DNA of 5,032 bases from Chitinivibrionia bacterium. GTDB taxonomy: Bacteria > Krumholzibacteriota > Krumholzibacteriia > WVZY01. Each line of letters starts with the position of its first letter. Position 1 is the first letter of the stretch. The stretch is taken from positions 1-5,032 of the forward strand of contig JACQXT010000196.1 in the NCBI GenBank assembly GCA_016208665.1, read 5' to 3'. Made by a program: the position numbers and the translations under genes. This document shows, one piece after another, positions 1-5,032 of the stretch. Under the pieces are notes generated by a model. It was not told the origin of the DNA, made no database searches, and worked only from the letters and a program-made list of their open reading frames with translations.

Positions 1-576
1 CTGGAGAGCGTCGACGCCATCATAAAGCGGCTCAAGCAGAAACGGGTCAATCTCGTCGGCCACTGGAGAGGGAAGCTGGACGAGGGTCTGCTCATCGCCG
101 GGACGGCGATTCCCGCGGATCGTCCGGCGGAAATCGAATCGCACACGGAGACATTCGAGGATCAGGAGGATCTTTTCAGGATACGCATTCCCACGCTGCT
201 CGTAGCCAACAAGAGCGACCTCGGCGCCGAACCCGGGGAAGTGGAGGCGTTCCCGCAATTGCTCAACGTCCGCTACCCCTCCGTTGCGGTTTCGGCGAAG
301 ACGGGCGCCGGACTGGATCGGATCGGTCCGCTTCTGTTCGGCGGCATAGGGATCATACGGATATATACGAAAATTCCCGGGAAGCCTCCCGATATGGCTC
401 GCCCGTACACGTTGCTTGCGGGGGCCACCGTGTACGACGCTGCGCGCATGGTCCATCGGGAGATGGCCGAATCGCTCAAGTTCGCACGCATATGGGGAAG
501 CGCCAAGTTCGGCGGGCAGCAGGTGGGCAAGGATCACCCGGTTGCCGATGGAGATGTGCTGGAGCTGCACACGTGA
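1..576 (+). CDS. DRG/Obg-like GTPase with C-terminal TGS domain (5' partial)
   Basis: C-terminal 191 residues of a translation-factor-class GTPase; the open frame runs in from the left edge with no stop, so the start and the G1-G3 motifs lie outside the window. Seen: the G4 motif NKSD at residues 70-73 of the visible part, which reads guanine, and a G5-type SAK at 98-100. These are followed by a TGS domain at about 118-190 that opens with IIRIYTKIPGKPPD and holds ARIWGSAKFGGQQVG and a terminal DGDVLELH. This arrangement matches the DRG family (developmentally regulated GTP-binding proteins of archaea and eukaryotes) and its bacterial relatives, which are thought to act on ribosomes or RNA in the cytoplasm. 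The TGA stop is at 574-576. A GTG at 241 opens a shorter reading, but it would split the G domain between G4 and G5 and is not the real start. The gene converges on the methyltransferase gene with a 50-bp gap. Family assignment is firm; the precise role is not known. Confidence 0.9.
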   Translation: MESVDAIIKRLKQKRVNLVGHWRGKLDEGLLIAGTAIPADRPAEIESHTETFEDQEDLFRIRIPTLLVANKSDLGAEPGEVEAFPQLLNVRYPSVAVSAKTGAGLDRIGPLLFGGIGIIRIYTKIPGKPPDMARPYTLLAGATVYDAARMVHREMAESLKFARIWGSAKFGGQQVGKDHPVADGDVLELHT

Positions 577-626
577 GGGGGGCGAGGGCGAGACGCTCAC
601 GCTCGTCGATTTCTTCGGAGCGATCT
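577..626. other. Convergent intergenic gap without a clear terminator
   Basis: These 50 bases separate the 3' ends of the GTPase and methyltransferase genes. They contain repeated gcgag/gctc words that can form only weak 4-bp stems, and no T-tract on either strand. No convincing intrinsic terminator is visible. Confidence 0.4.
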
Positions 627-1277
627 CTATTCCTTCCTGAAAATCGCGGCGAAGAAACTCTTTCCGCCGTGGAGCGGGATCTTCCTTTTTTCGACGAGCC
701 AAAGCCCGGCGCCGCCGGCGAGTCGTTCCAGTTCTTCCGGCGGGACAAGATGGAGGACGCTTTCCAGGATTTTCACGCTCTCGAACGCGCTCTTGGAAAC
801 GGGACCGCACTCGGCGCTCGGAAGCTGGAGCACGATCGATAGCACCCCTCCGGGCGAAAGCCACTCGGCTGTCTTCGCCAGAGCATCCGCGGGATCCAGG
901 TACTCGAACACGAGACCGGCGTGCACGAGGTCGAATGCGCCTCGAGGAAAATCGCACGATTCGACGGGCATGCAGATCAGCTCGAGAATCGGTTCGAGGC
1001 GCCGGTAACGCTCGCGCGCGATGTCGAGATACACCGGATTAATATCAATGCCGACGAGGCGTTTCGTCACGCCCGCATCCACGTGCTCGAATCCATTGCC
1101 GGTTGCGCACCCGATGATCGCAAGAGACGAAGGCTTGAACCGTGCGTACACATCCGAAAAAATCACGCCGAGCGGTTCGAGCTGGTTCACGCCCGGAGAG
1201 TTCATGTGGCCTTCGTAATCGGCCGGGGGCACTCGCAGCCAGGGATTGCCGCCATGGTCGTTTTCCTGAGTCGTCAT
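627..1277 (-). CDS. Class I SAM-dependent methyltransferase
   Basis: A 216-residue cytoplasmic Rossmann-fold methyltransferase. Motif I is LAIIGCATGNGF at residues 52-63, the SAM-binding glycine loop. The acidic residue that usually holds the ribose hydroxyls is D78 in VGIDINP, motif IV-like is FDLVHAGLVFEYLDP at 115-129, and WLSPGGVLS at 139-147 is the usual post-motif turn. A C-terminal VPPEELERLA segment follows. The substrate cannot be read from the sequence. The ATG at 1277 is chosen because AGGA lies 8 bases upstream (1286-1289). The frame also reaches a GTG at 1313 and an ATG at 1286, but neither has a ribosome site. The stop is TAG. The gene is divergent from the TetR gene across a 159-bp AT-rich control region, so it is the natural candidate target of that regulator. 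The Ala in GCATGNG, where GCGTG is commoner, still fits a functional motif I. Confidence 0.88.
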   Translation of the reverse strand: MTTQENDHGGNPWLRVPPADYEGHMNSPGVNQLEPLGVIFSDVYARFKPSSLAIIGCATGNGFEHVDAGVTKRLVGIDINPVYLDIARERYRRLEPILELICMPVESCDFPRGAFDLVHAGLVFEYLDPADALAKTAEWLSPGGVLSIVLQLPSAECGPVSKSAFESVKILESVLHLVPPEELERLAGGAGLWLVEKRKIPLHGGKSFFAAIFRKE

Positions 1278-1285
1278 GAACACCA

Positions 1286-1289
1286 TCCT
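1286..1289 (-). promoter_or_regulatory. Shine-Dalgarno site deciding the methyltransferase start
   Basis: AGGA on the minus strand, 8 bases before the ATG at 1277. It favours the 216-residue product over the 228-residue reading that begins at a GTG at 1313. Confidence 0.6.
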
Positions 1290-1298
1290 GAAGCAGTA

Positions 1299-1328
1299 AC
1301 TATAAGAATGCACGAAGAATCCGGTTAA
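1299..1328 (-). promoter_or_regulatory. Possible methyltransferase promoter
   Basis: On the minus strand TATAGT (1299-1304) lies 18 bp after TTAACC (1323-1328). The -10 is good and the -35 poor. Transcription would start near 1291, giving a very short leader that still includes the AGGA site. An alternative minus-strand pair, TTGTTA and TAATAA at 17-bp spacing, lies inside the AT-rich block at about 1345-1373. Which is used cannot be decided from sequence. Confidence 0.3.
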
Positions 1329-1338
1329 AAATTATTTC

Positions 1339-1367
1339 TTGACATTATTATAATAACAAAGTAATAA
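1339..1367 (+). promoter_or_regulatory. Sigma70-type promoter of the TetR gene
   Basis: A perfect -35 TTGACA at 1339-1344 and a -10 TAATAA at 1362-1367, separated by exactly 17 bp. The predicted start near 1374 gives a leader of about 63 bases before the GTG at 1437. It sits in the most AT-rich stretch of an otherwise GC-rich window, as expected of a promoter core. Confidence 0.7.
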
Positions 1368-1371
1368 TAAC
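1345..1371. promoter_or_regulatory. Candidate TetR operator: AT-rich palindrome and repeat
   Basis: TTATTATAATAA at 1345-1356 is a perfect 12-bp palindrome lying between the -35 and -10 of the TetR promoter. The word ATAATAAC occurs at 1350-1357 and again at 1364-1371, a 14-bp repeat spacing. The segment from 1348 to 1371 can also be read as an imperfect inverted repeat around AAA at 1358-1360, with 8 of 10 positions matching. TetR-family dimers usually bind inverted repeats overlapping their own promoter, so the position fits. Binding by this particular protein is inference, and low sequence complexity could create such symmetry by chance. Confidence 0.45.
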
Positions 1372-1424
1372 AATGATACGTAGGTTCCCAAGCGACGAGG
1401 CATGGGCTGTCTGGTTGTCTGAAA

Positions 1425-1430
1425 GGGGGG
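1425..1430 (+). promoter_or_regulatory. Ribosome binding site of the TetR gene
   Basis: AAAGGGGGG ends 6 bases before a GTG at 1437. This purine block is the only good ribosome site near the start, and it supports GTG rather than a later ATG, the next of which lies inside the DNA-binding domain. Confidence 0.6.
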
Positions 1431-1436
1431 AAATTC

Positions 1437-2051
1437 GTGACTCGTCCTTCAAATCCGCAGCTGCCGGAGAGAATACTCGATCAAGCCGAAGGGATCGTCG
1501 CCGCCGGAGGAAGCCAAGCGCTCAACATGCGCCGTCTGGCGGAGAAGATCGGGATAACCTCGACGACGCTCTATTACTACTTCGATTCGAAAGAGCATAT
1601 ACTCCTGCAGCTCAAGCTCAGGGCCGCGTGGAAATTGAGCGCAAAGATGCGCCAGATCGACGCTACCTGGGAGCCGCGAAGGGCGATCCGCGCATTGGGA
1701 GAAGCATACATCTCGTTTGCCGAGGAGCATCCCCATCTCTACAAGCTGTATATGGAGACGGCGCTCGATACGTTGCTGGCGAGCGAAGAGGATCGCGCGG
1801 CGTTGCACCGTTCGTACCTCGCGGCACAGTCGGGGCTCGAAAAGATGGCGGCGCGCGGCCTCTACAAGCACGAACCCCGTTCCGGCACCATGAAAGGTTG
1901 GATTCTTCTTCATGGATTCGTTTCGCTGCTCCTTGCCGGCACCTTGGAGCGCGTGACGAACTTGAGCAGGGATGAACTCAAGAAAGTATTTTTAGACTAT
2001 TATGTCGATGCGGTGTACGGAGAAAGCGGCTCGGCCCAGAGAGGCATGTAG
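1437..2051 (+). CDS. TetR/AcrR-family transcriptional regulator with WHG-type C-terminal domain
   Basis: A 204-residue one-component regulator. The N-terminal TetR helix-turn-helix covers about residues 10-56: ILDQAEGIVAAGG, then MRRLAEKIGITSTTLYYYF as the recognition unit, closed by DSKEHIL. The helical ligand-binding domain carries YISFAEEHPHLYKLYMET (91-108) and GWILLHGFVSLLLAG, where W155, H159 and G160 form the W-H-G signature of the TetR WHG domain. The ligand is unknown. Length is normal for the family. The start is GTG, supported by the purine-rich site just upstream. The gene has its own near-consensus promoter with a palindrome in the spacer, so autorepression is likely. The divergent methyltransferase is the closest probable target. 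It converges on the carbonic anhydrase gene with a 51-bp gap. No sign of truncation. Family call firm; targets inferred. Confidence 0.95.
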   Translation: MTRPSNPQLPERILDQAEGIVAAGGSQALNMRRLAEKIGITSTTLYYYFDSKEHILLQLKLRAAWKLSAKMRQIDATWEPRRAIRALGEAYISFAEEHPHLYKLYMETALDTLLASEEDRAALHRSYLAAQSGLEKMAARGLYKHEPRSGTMKGWILLHGFVSLLLAGTLERVTNLSRDELKKVFLDYYVDAVYGESGSAQRGM

Positions 2052-2054
2052 GCG

Positions 2055-2100
2055 CCTGCGAAAGCGGGGGCGAGGGATAGCCGCTGCATGTGCGCCGGCT
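2055..2100. terminator. Weak hairpins between convergent genes
   Basis: Just after the TetR stop, CCTGC (2055-2059) pairs with GCGGG (2064-2068), including one T-G pair, around a GAAA tetraloop. A second stem, AGCCG (2079-2083) with CGGCT (2096-2100), follows. Neither has a T-tract on either strand, so this is at best a weak or factor-assisted end signal for the TetR and carbonic anhydrase transcripts. Confidence 0.25.
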
Positions 2101-2102
2101 CG

Positions 2103-2621
2103 TCATTCGGGAACGGCCAGCGTATCCCACCTCCCTGATATACGGTCGAATGACGACAAGGCGCCGGTGTGAAGATCGTAGAGCCAGCCGTGAAGCGCCA
2201 CGCGTCCGGCCGCTTCGACCCTTTCCAGGGCCGGGCGGGCCAGCTCGAGCCATGCCGCGATATGAGGCTCCCGGGACGCATCCACGCCCGAGCGCAACGC
2301 CTTGATCCCCCCGCATTCGGTGTGCCCGCATACGACGATGTGAGGCACCTTGAGCCTGAGTACGGCGAACTCGATCACCGCCCCGACGGCGTTTCCCGGC
2401 ATACCGGAGAAAGGAACGATGTTGGCGATGTTGCGTATCGTAAACAGGTCGCCGGGGTCGGTCCCGGCGATCTGATCCGGGATTACGCGCGAATCGGAGC
2501 AACCGATCCAGAGGACTTTCGGATCCTGCCCTTCGCGGGCAAGCTGGACGAATACCTCGCGTTCAGCCTCGAATTTCTTCTTGAACTGTCGATGGCCGAA
2601 GAGCAGCTTATCGGTCGGCAT
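2103..2621 (-). CDS. Beta-class carbonic anhydrase, internally shortened
   Basis: Predicted zinc enzyme interconverting CO2 and bicarbonate in the cytoplasm; 172 residues against about 200-220 in the usual beta family. The zinc ligands are C41, H100 and C103, in CSDSR (41-45) and HTECGG (100-105), and the Asp-Arg dyad is D43 and R45. GDLFTIRNIAN (57-67) and the glycine-rich turn before VIEFAVL are also typical. The C-terminal strand reads LHGWLYDLHTG (143-153). Between WLELARPALE (124-133) and that strand only about 9 residues remain. Most family members have about 45 to 55 there, including the helix with a Q..NL-type motif. The frame is open through the junction (about 2190-2230), so this looks like an in-frame deletion or a natural short form. 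The ATG at 2621 is chosen because AAGGAG sits 8 bases upstream; the open frame continues to 3047 but that part overlaps the permease. It is the last gene of the minus-strand cluster. Fold and metal site likely intact; activity uncertain. Confidence 0.9.
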   Translation of the reverse strand: MPTDKLLFGHRQFKKKFEAEREVFVQLAREGQDPKVLWIGCSDSRVIPDQIAGTDPGDLFTIRNIANIVPFSGMPGNAVGAVIEFAVLRLKVPHIVVCGHTECGGIKALRSGVDASREPHIAAWLELARPALERVEAAGRVALHGWLYDLHTGALSSFDRISGRWDTLAVPE

Positions 2622-2790
2622 GTAATATTCTCCTTGCGTTGACTTCCCACGGCTCGACCGGCCCCGATGCCGGTGTGAACAGGGGATGAGGGTCCGGTCT
2701 CCTGATTCGCCGCACGTGCGCCCAAGCCCGCGGATCTTTCGATTGCAGCTTCCTCTTGAGGTGTTCGAGCTCGCACGATAGCCGGCCGCT
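2622..2790 (-). other. Permease-carbonic anhydrase spacer with hairpin and small palindrome
   Basis: This is the longest gap in the minus-strand cluster. It holds a 6-bp hairpin (ACCGGC 2657-2662, GCCGGT 2669-2674, 6-base loop) about 36 bases before the carbonic anhydrase start. It also holds a perfect 10-bp palindrome CGCACGTGCG at 2711-2720. No convincing sigma70 promoter is visible. The minus-strand reading frame directly after the permease TAG stays open for 60 codons to a TAA at 2608, but it has no plausible start with a ribosome site. Confidence 0.4.
2630..2635 (-). promoter_or_regulatory. Shine-Dalgarno site of the carbonic anhydrase gene
   Basis: AAGGAG on the minus strand, 8 bases before the ATG at 2621. 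It fixes the start and excludes the long upstream extension of the open frame. Confidence 0.8.
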
Positions 2791-3744
2791 CTAGAAGAAA
2801 TCGACGATATACTTGACCGCCAGAAACAGGATGCACGCCGCAAGCATCCACTTGATGATGCGGGCCGGCATGTATTTTTGCAGCCGCGCTCCGCAGTACA
2901 TGCCCGCAAAGCCGCCGATTCCAAACAACACGCCCAGCGTCCAATCGGGGGCGATGGGCATGGAGGGATGAAGTGCCGCCAGGAACCGGTAAAACAATAC
3001 GCCGGCGATGGATGAGACGAAGGTGCCCATGAGCGCGGCCCCCGCAACGGTGTACACCGGCAGGCCGAATATGCTGACGAGGAATGGTGCGATGATGGCT
3101 CCGCCGCCGATGCCGTACACTCCTCCCACGATCCCGACGGCGAGGCTCAGCGCCATAACGGCGGGCGTCGTGACTTCGAAATCCGTTCCGTGGAATTCAT
3201 ACCGGATGCGATAGACGGTGAACTTCTTCACCGTAATCCCCGCTAATCGGCCGGAGTCTCCGCCCGCGCCGGCATTCCTGCGCTTCTTGCTTTCCCTGGC
3301 CGATTTCTGAAACTGCTCCTCGACCGAGACCTTGTTGAGCGCGGATCGTTTTCTCAACTGATCCCTGAGCAGCCTGATGCCGATGTAGAGGAGCACGAAA
3401 CCCGCAAACAGTTTGAAGTTCTTCGGGTCCGGAAGGTAGCGGATTCTCAGCAGGGCGCCGATCATGATGCCGGGGATCGTCGCCGCGACGATAACCCATG
3501 TCAGGGGCCACACCATGCGGCGTTCCTGCACGTAGCGGAAAACGCCGCTGGGGATTGCGACTATGTTATAGAGCTGGTTGGTGGCGCTCACGGCCGGAGT
3601 GGTGAATCCGAGCACGCTCACCTGAAACGGCAGAATCAGGAAGGCGCCGGAGACGCCCCCCATGGACGTGAAAAACGAAATCACGAAGGCCACGAGAGGC
3701 GGCACGAGCGGATTGACTTCGATGCCGGCGACTGGAAAGTACAT
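2791..3744 (-). CDS. TauE/SafE-family anion permease with long central loop
   Basis: A 317-residue inner-membrane protein of the TauE/SafE family, whose members move sulfite, sulfoacetate or other organic and inorganic anions. The substrate here cannot be read. The two family repeats are visible. The first has hydrophobic helices from about residue 12, with FTSMGGVSGAFLILPF (25-40) and SATNQLYNIVAIPSG (53-67). The second starts near 195 with the hallmark GGVYGIGGGAIIAPFL (207-222) and GAALMGTFVSSIAGV. The last helix ends KYIVDFF just before a TAG stop. A hydrophilic, strongly basic loop of about 70 residues (124-193), with KKRRNAG and FTVYRIRYEFHG, joins the halves; typical members are about 250-270 residues without it. 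The ATG at 3744 is the first ATG in frame next to the first helix. Its ribosome site (AGGA about 12 bases upstream) is distant, so an alternative start nearby is possible. It lies between a CBS gene and a carbonic anhydrase gene on the same strand. Confidence 0.88.
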   Translation of the reverse strand: MYFPVAGIEVNPLVPPLVAFVISFFTSMGGVSGAFLILPFQVSVLGFTTPAVSATNQLYNIVAIPSGVFRYVQERRMVWPLTWVIVAATIPGIMIGALLRIRYLPDPKNFKLFAGFVLLYIGIRLLRDQLRKRSALNKVSVEEQFQKSARESKKRRNAGAGGDSGRLAGITVKKFTVYRIRYEFHGTDFEVTTPAVMALSLAVGIVGGVYGIGGGAIIAPFLVSIFGLPVYTVAGAALMGTFVSSIAGVLFYRFLAALHPSMPIAPDWTLGVLFGIGGFAGMYCGARLQKYMPARIIKWMLAACILFLAVKYIVDFF

Positions 3745-3865
3745 GATGGCTGCGTTCCTATGCGGGGGCGCATTCGCGCCCGGCGGGCGCTCGCGCCGAG
3801 GCGCGTCTCGCGGATATGCGCGCGGCCGATTATGCTCGCCGCGCCGGCGCCGCCGGGTTTGCGCG
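3745..3865 (-). repeat. CBS-permease spacer with three GC-rich hairpins
   Basis: The 121-bp gap is extremely GC-rich. It holds GCGCCC/GGGCGC (3776-3781 with 3785-3790), CGCGC/GCGCG (3792-3796 with 3801-3805) and CCGGC/GCCGG (3844-3848 with 3852-3856). Loops are 3 to 4 bases and there are no T-tracts. Such stems could slow polymerase, protect or separate mRNA segments, or be composition noise. No gene is apparent. Confidence 0.45.
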
Positions 3866-4309
3866 TCACTCCTCGGTTGTCGAGATTCCTTTTTCGGCCA
3901 GCAGGTCGTCGAACGCACGCAGCAGATCCACCGCCGACAGCATTCCGACCAGAGCGCCGGTCTTATCGAGCACGGGCGCCGCGCCGATCTTGTGATCGAA
4001 CAGGCGCCTGGCGGCCTTGCGCAGGGAATCATACGTGTGTATCACGTGAACTTTGGTAATCATGACGTCCTTCACGGACATTTCGTCGTCCAGATAGTAC
4101 ACGTGCGCTATATCGAGCGATTCGTCCACCCAGTCCGGCCTGCGCAATTCGCGGTCGCTGACGATGCCGATCAGCATGTTGCTCCCGTCGACGACGGGAA
4201 GGTGGCGGATGTGATGTTCTTTCATCTTGAAAAAGGCTTCGCGAATGCCGGTGTTCGGCGGAATGGATATTACTTTGCGGGTCATGTAGTCGGTTACTTT
4301 CTTGGGCAT
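3866..4309 (-). CDS. Two-CBS-domain protein
   Basis: A 147-residue stand-alone tandem CBS (Bateman) module, expected to be cytosolic and to bind adenosine nucleotides such as AMP or ATP as an energy or ligand sensor. The first CBS spans about residues 8-60 (YMTRKVISIPPNT, then HHIRHLPVVDGSNMLIGIVSDREL). The second spans about 77-138 (VKDVMITKVHVIHTYDS, then HKIGAAPVLDKTGALVGMLS). The nucleotide-contact pattern G-x-x-S/T-x-x-D is clear in the second domain (G122, S125, D128). In the first, S51 and D52 follow G48. The linker (57-76) is acidic. There is no fused catalytic domain, so it probably regulates a partner, and the downstream permease is the obvious candidate. The ATG at 4309 follows AGGAG by 8 bases (4318-4322). 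The stop is TGA. Domain call firm; partner inferred from position. Confidence 0.92.
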   Translation of the reverse strand: MPKKVTDYMTRKVISIPPNTGIREAFFKMKEHHIRHLPVVDGSNMLIGIVSDRELRRPDWVDESLDIAHVYYLDDEMSVKDVMITKVHVIHTYDSLRKAARRLFDHKIGAAPVLDKTGALVGMLSAVDLLRAFDDLLAEKGISTTEE

Positions 4310-4367
4310 GCAGGCTGCTCCTCTCGGCTCGGGTACACGGGTTCGTTCGGCGGCTTCGGCGGGCGGC

Positions 4368-4392
4368 GTTGCCTCTCGATGCCGAGGGCAAC
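4368..4392 (-). terminator. Strong hairpin after the cysteine hydrolase gene
   Basis: GTTGCC (4368-4373) pairs with GGCAAC (4387-4392), and CTCG (4375-4378) pairs with CGAG (4383-4386). This makes a 10-bp stem with one bulged base and a 4-base loop, 14 bases past the hydrolase stop on the minus strand. No T-tract follows, so it may be a weak terminator, an mRNA 3'-end stabiliser or a processing site between the hydrolase and CBS genes rather than a full stop. Confidence 0.5.
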
Positions 4393-4406
4393 AGCGGCGC
4401 GCCTCT

Positions 4407-5032
4407 TCAGCGCCGCAGGCAACACCGGCGGATCTGTTCTTCCACGGCCGCCGCGGTGGTTACGACTGCGAATCCGAACGCCAGATTCATGAGGCTGGCG
4501 AGGTGCATTTCCTCGTTGACGGCTCCCGTGCCGTCGGCAAGGAAGAAAACCCGGTAGTCGCGATAGTACGCGTCCCGGGCCGTGGATTCGCAGCACATGT
4601 TGGTCATGACGCCTGATATGACGAGGTCCTCTATCTTAAGACAGCGGAGCACCGTTTCCAGGTCCGTGTTGTAAAACGCCGAATAGCGGTGTTTGAAAAC
4701 GACCTTTTCATGGACGGCCGGGGCGAGATCGGAATGGATCTCGCTCTCGGGACTTCCCTCGACGCACATGTCGTCCCACCACCACGCCATGATGCCGCTG
4801 TCGAGATGATCGGGATGATGCACGTGCCTCGTGAAGATCACGGGGCGCTTCGAGTCGCGGAACGCGGCGACGAGGCGCTGCACCGCAGGAAGAACGGCGG
4901 GGCCGCCGCAGGTAAACGCCGGAGAACCGGCGTCCAGGAAAAAGCGCTGCATGTCGATGACCAGGAGAGCGCTCCGATCGGGGACGAGCTCCAATCCGGA
5001 CCTGTTGTACGGTCGGACGGCCTCCAACCACT
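4407..5032 (-). CDS. Isochorismatase-like cysteine hydrolase (5' partial)
   Basis: Member of the isochorismatase/nicotinamidase superfamily, cytosolic enzymes that hydrolyse amide, ureido or vinyl-ether bonds. Counting from the TTG at 5027, the family triad is visible: D25 in LLVIDMQRFF, K111 in VVFKHRYSAF, and C144 in GVMTNMCCESTARDA. The cis-peptide region V139-M140-T141 precedes the cysteine as usual. A metal-site-like HVHHPDH (67-73) and an AWWWDD stretch (80-85) lie between. The C-terminal part, VFFLADGTGAVNEEMH, is typical. The frame stays open through TTG into TGG at the right edge, and TTG has no visible ribosome site, so the true start is probably outside the window. At least 206 residues are present, about the usual length. 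Substrate unknown: nicotinamide, biuret, N-carbamoyl compounds and isochorismate are all possible. It is the most upstream visible gene of the minus-strand cluster, 97 bp before the CBS gene. Confidence 0.9.
   Translation of the reverse strand, partial: WLEAVRPYNRSGLELVPDRSALLVIDMQRFFLDAGSPAFTCGGPAVLPAVQRLVAAFRDSKRPVIFTRHVHHPDHLDSGIMAWWWDDMCVEGSPESEIHSDLAPAVHEKVVFKHRYSAFYNTDLETVLRCLKIEDLVISGVMTNMCCESTARDAYYRDYRVFFLADGTGAVNEEMHLASLMNLAFGFAVVTTAAAVEEQIRRCCLRR

Noticed and set aside
921..1328. 135-codon plus-strand open frame opposite the methyltransferase
   Set aside because: It is a His/Arg-rich antisense shadow of a gene with clear SAM-binding motifs.
1373..1975. 200-codon open frame on the plus strand overlapping the TetR gene
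   Set aside because: Its translation is Arg/Ser-rich low-complexity typical of an out-of-frame shadow, while the overlapping frame encodes a full TetR protein.
2711..2720. Perfect 10-bp palindrome CGCACGTGCG as a regulatory operator
   Set aside because: It is short, with no promoter beside it and no candidate binding protein; such a palindrome is expected by chance at this base composition, so it is only noted in the spacer entry.
2622..3047. N-terminal extension of the carbonic anhydrase frame by 142 residues
   Set aside because: It overlaps the permease gene in another frame, shows no domain features, and a strong AAGGAG site sits just before the ATG at 2621.
3745..4032. N-terminal extension of the permease frame by 96 residues
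   Set aside because: It overlaps the end of the CBS gene antisense-free but out of frame, is rich in Arg and Pro, and has no membrane or domain character; the family begins with the first helix after 3744.
3662..4492. 276-codon plus-strand open frame opposite the CBS and permease genes
   Set aside because: It lies antisense to two well-supported genes and has no recognisable domain; long antisense frames are common in GC-rich DNA.

Overview
The window carries seven protein-coding genes on moderately GC-rich DNA, with short intergenic gaps and good Shine-Dalgarno sites. No RNA genes, mobile elements or CRISPR are visible. The gene content is a bacterial DRG-like TGS GTPase, a WHG-type TetR regulator, and a TauE/SafE permease with a long central loop beside a CBS protein. 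This suggests a Gram-negative bacterium of a deltaproteobacterial (Desulfobacterota-like) kind. That placement is inference from gene style only and could be wrong.

Left part (1-2051). The 3' end of a GTPase gene (+) runs in from the left edge and converges on a class I SAM-dependent methyltransferase gene (-). The methyltransferase is divergent from a TetR-family regulator (+). The 159-bp gap between their starts holds a sharply AT-rich block. It contains a near-consensus sigma70 promoter (TTGACA, 17 bp, TAATAA) and a perfect 12-bp palindrome in the promoter spacer, which is a good candidate for the TetR operator. The simplest reading is an autoregulated TetR that also controls the methyltransferase.

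Right part (2103-5032). Four genes lie on the minus strand in the order: isochorismatase-like cysteine hydrolase (cut by the right edge), two-CBS-domain protein, TauE/SafE-type permease, beta-carbonic anhydrase. Gaps are 97, 121 and 169 bp, and each holds a GC-rich hairpin without a T-tract. The set could work as one unit: an anion permease, a nucleotide-sensing partner, a hydrolase that may release CO2 and ammonia, and an enzyme interconverting CO2 and bicarbonate. That link is inference.

The most unusual item is the carbonic anhydrase. It keeps all the expected zinc and catalytic-dyad residues (C41, D43, R45, H100, C103) and the C-terminal HGW.YD..TG strand. However, it is only 172 residues long and lacks, in frame, the roughly 35-45 residue helical segment that normally sits between the two parts. 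The best candidates for something undescribed are this shortened enzyme, the four-gene neighbourhood, and the symmetric AT-rich TetR/methyltransferase control region.
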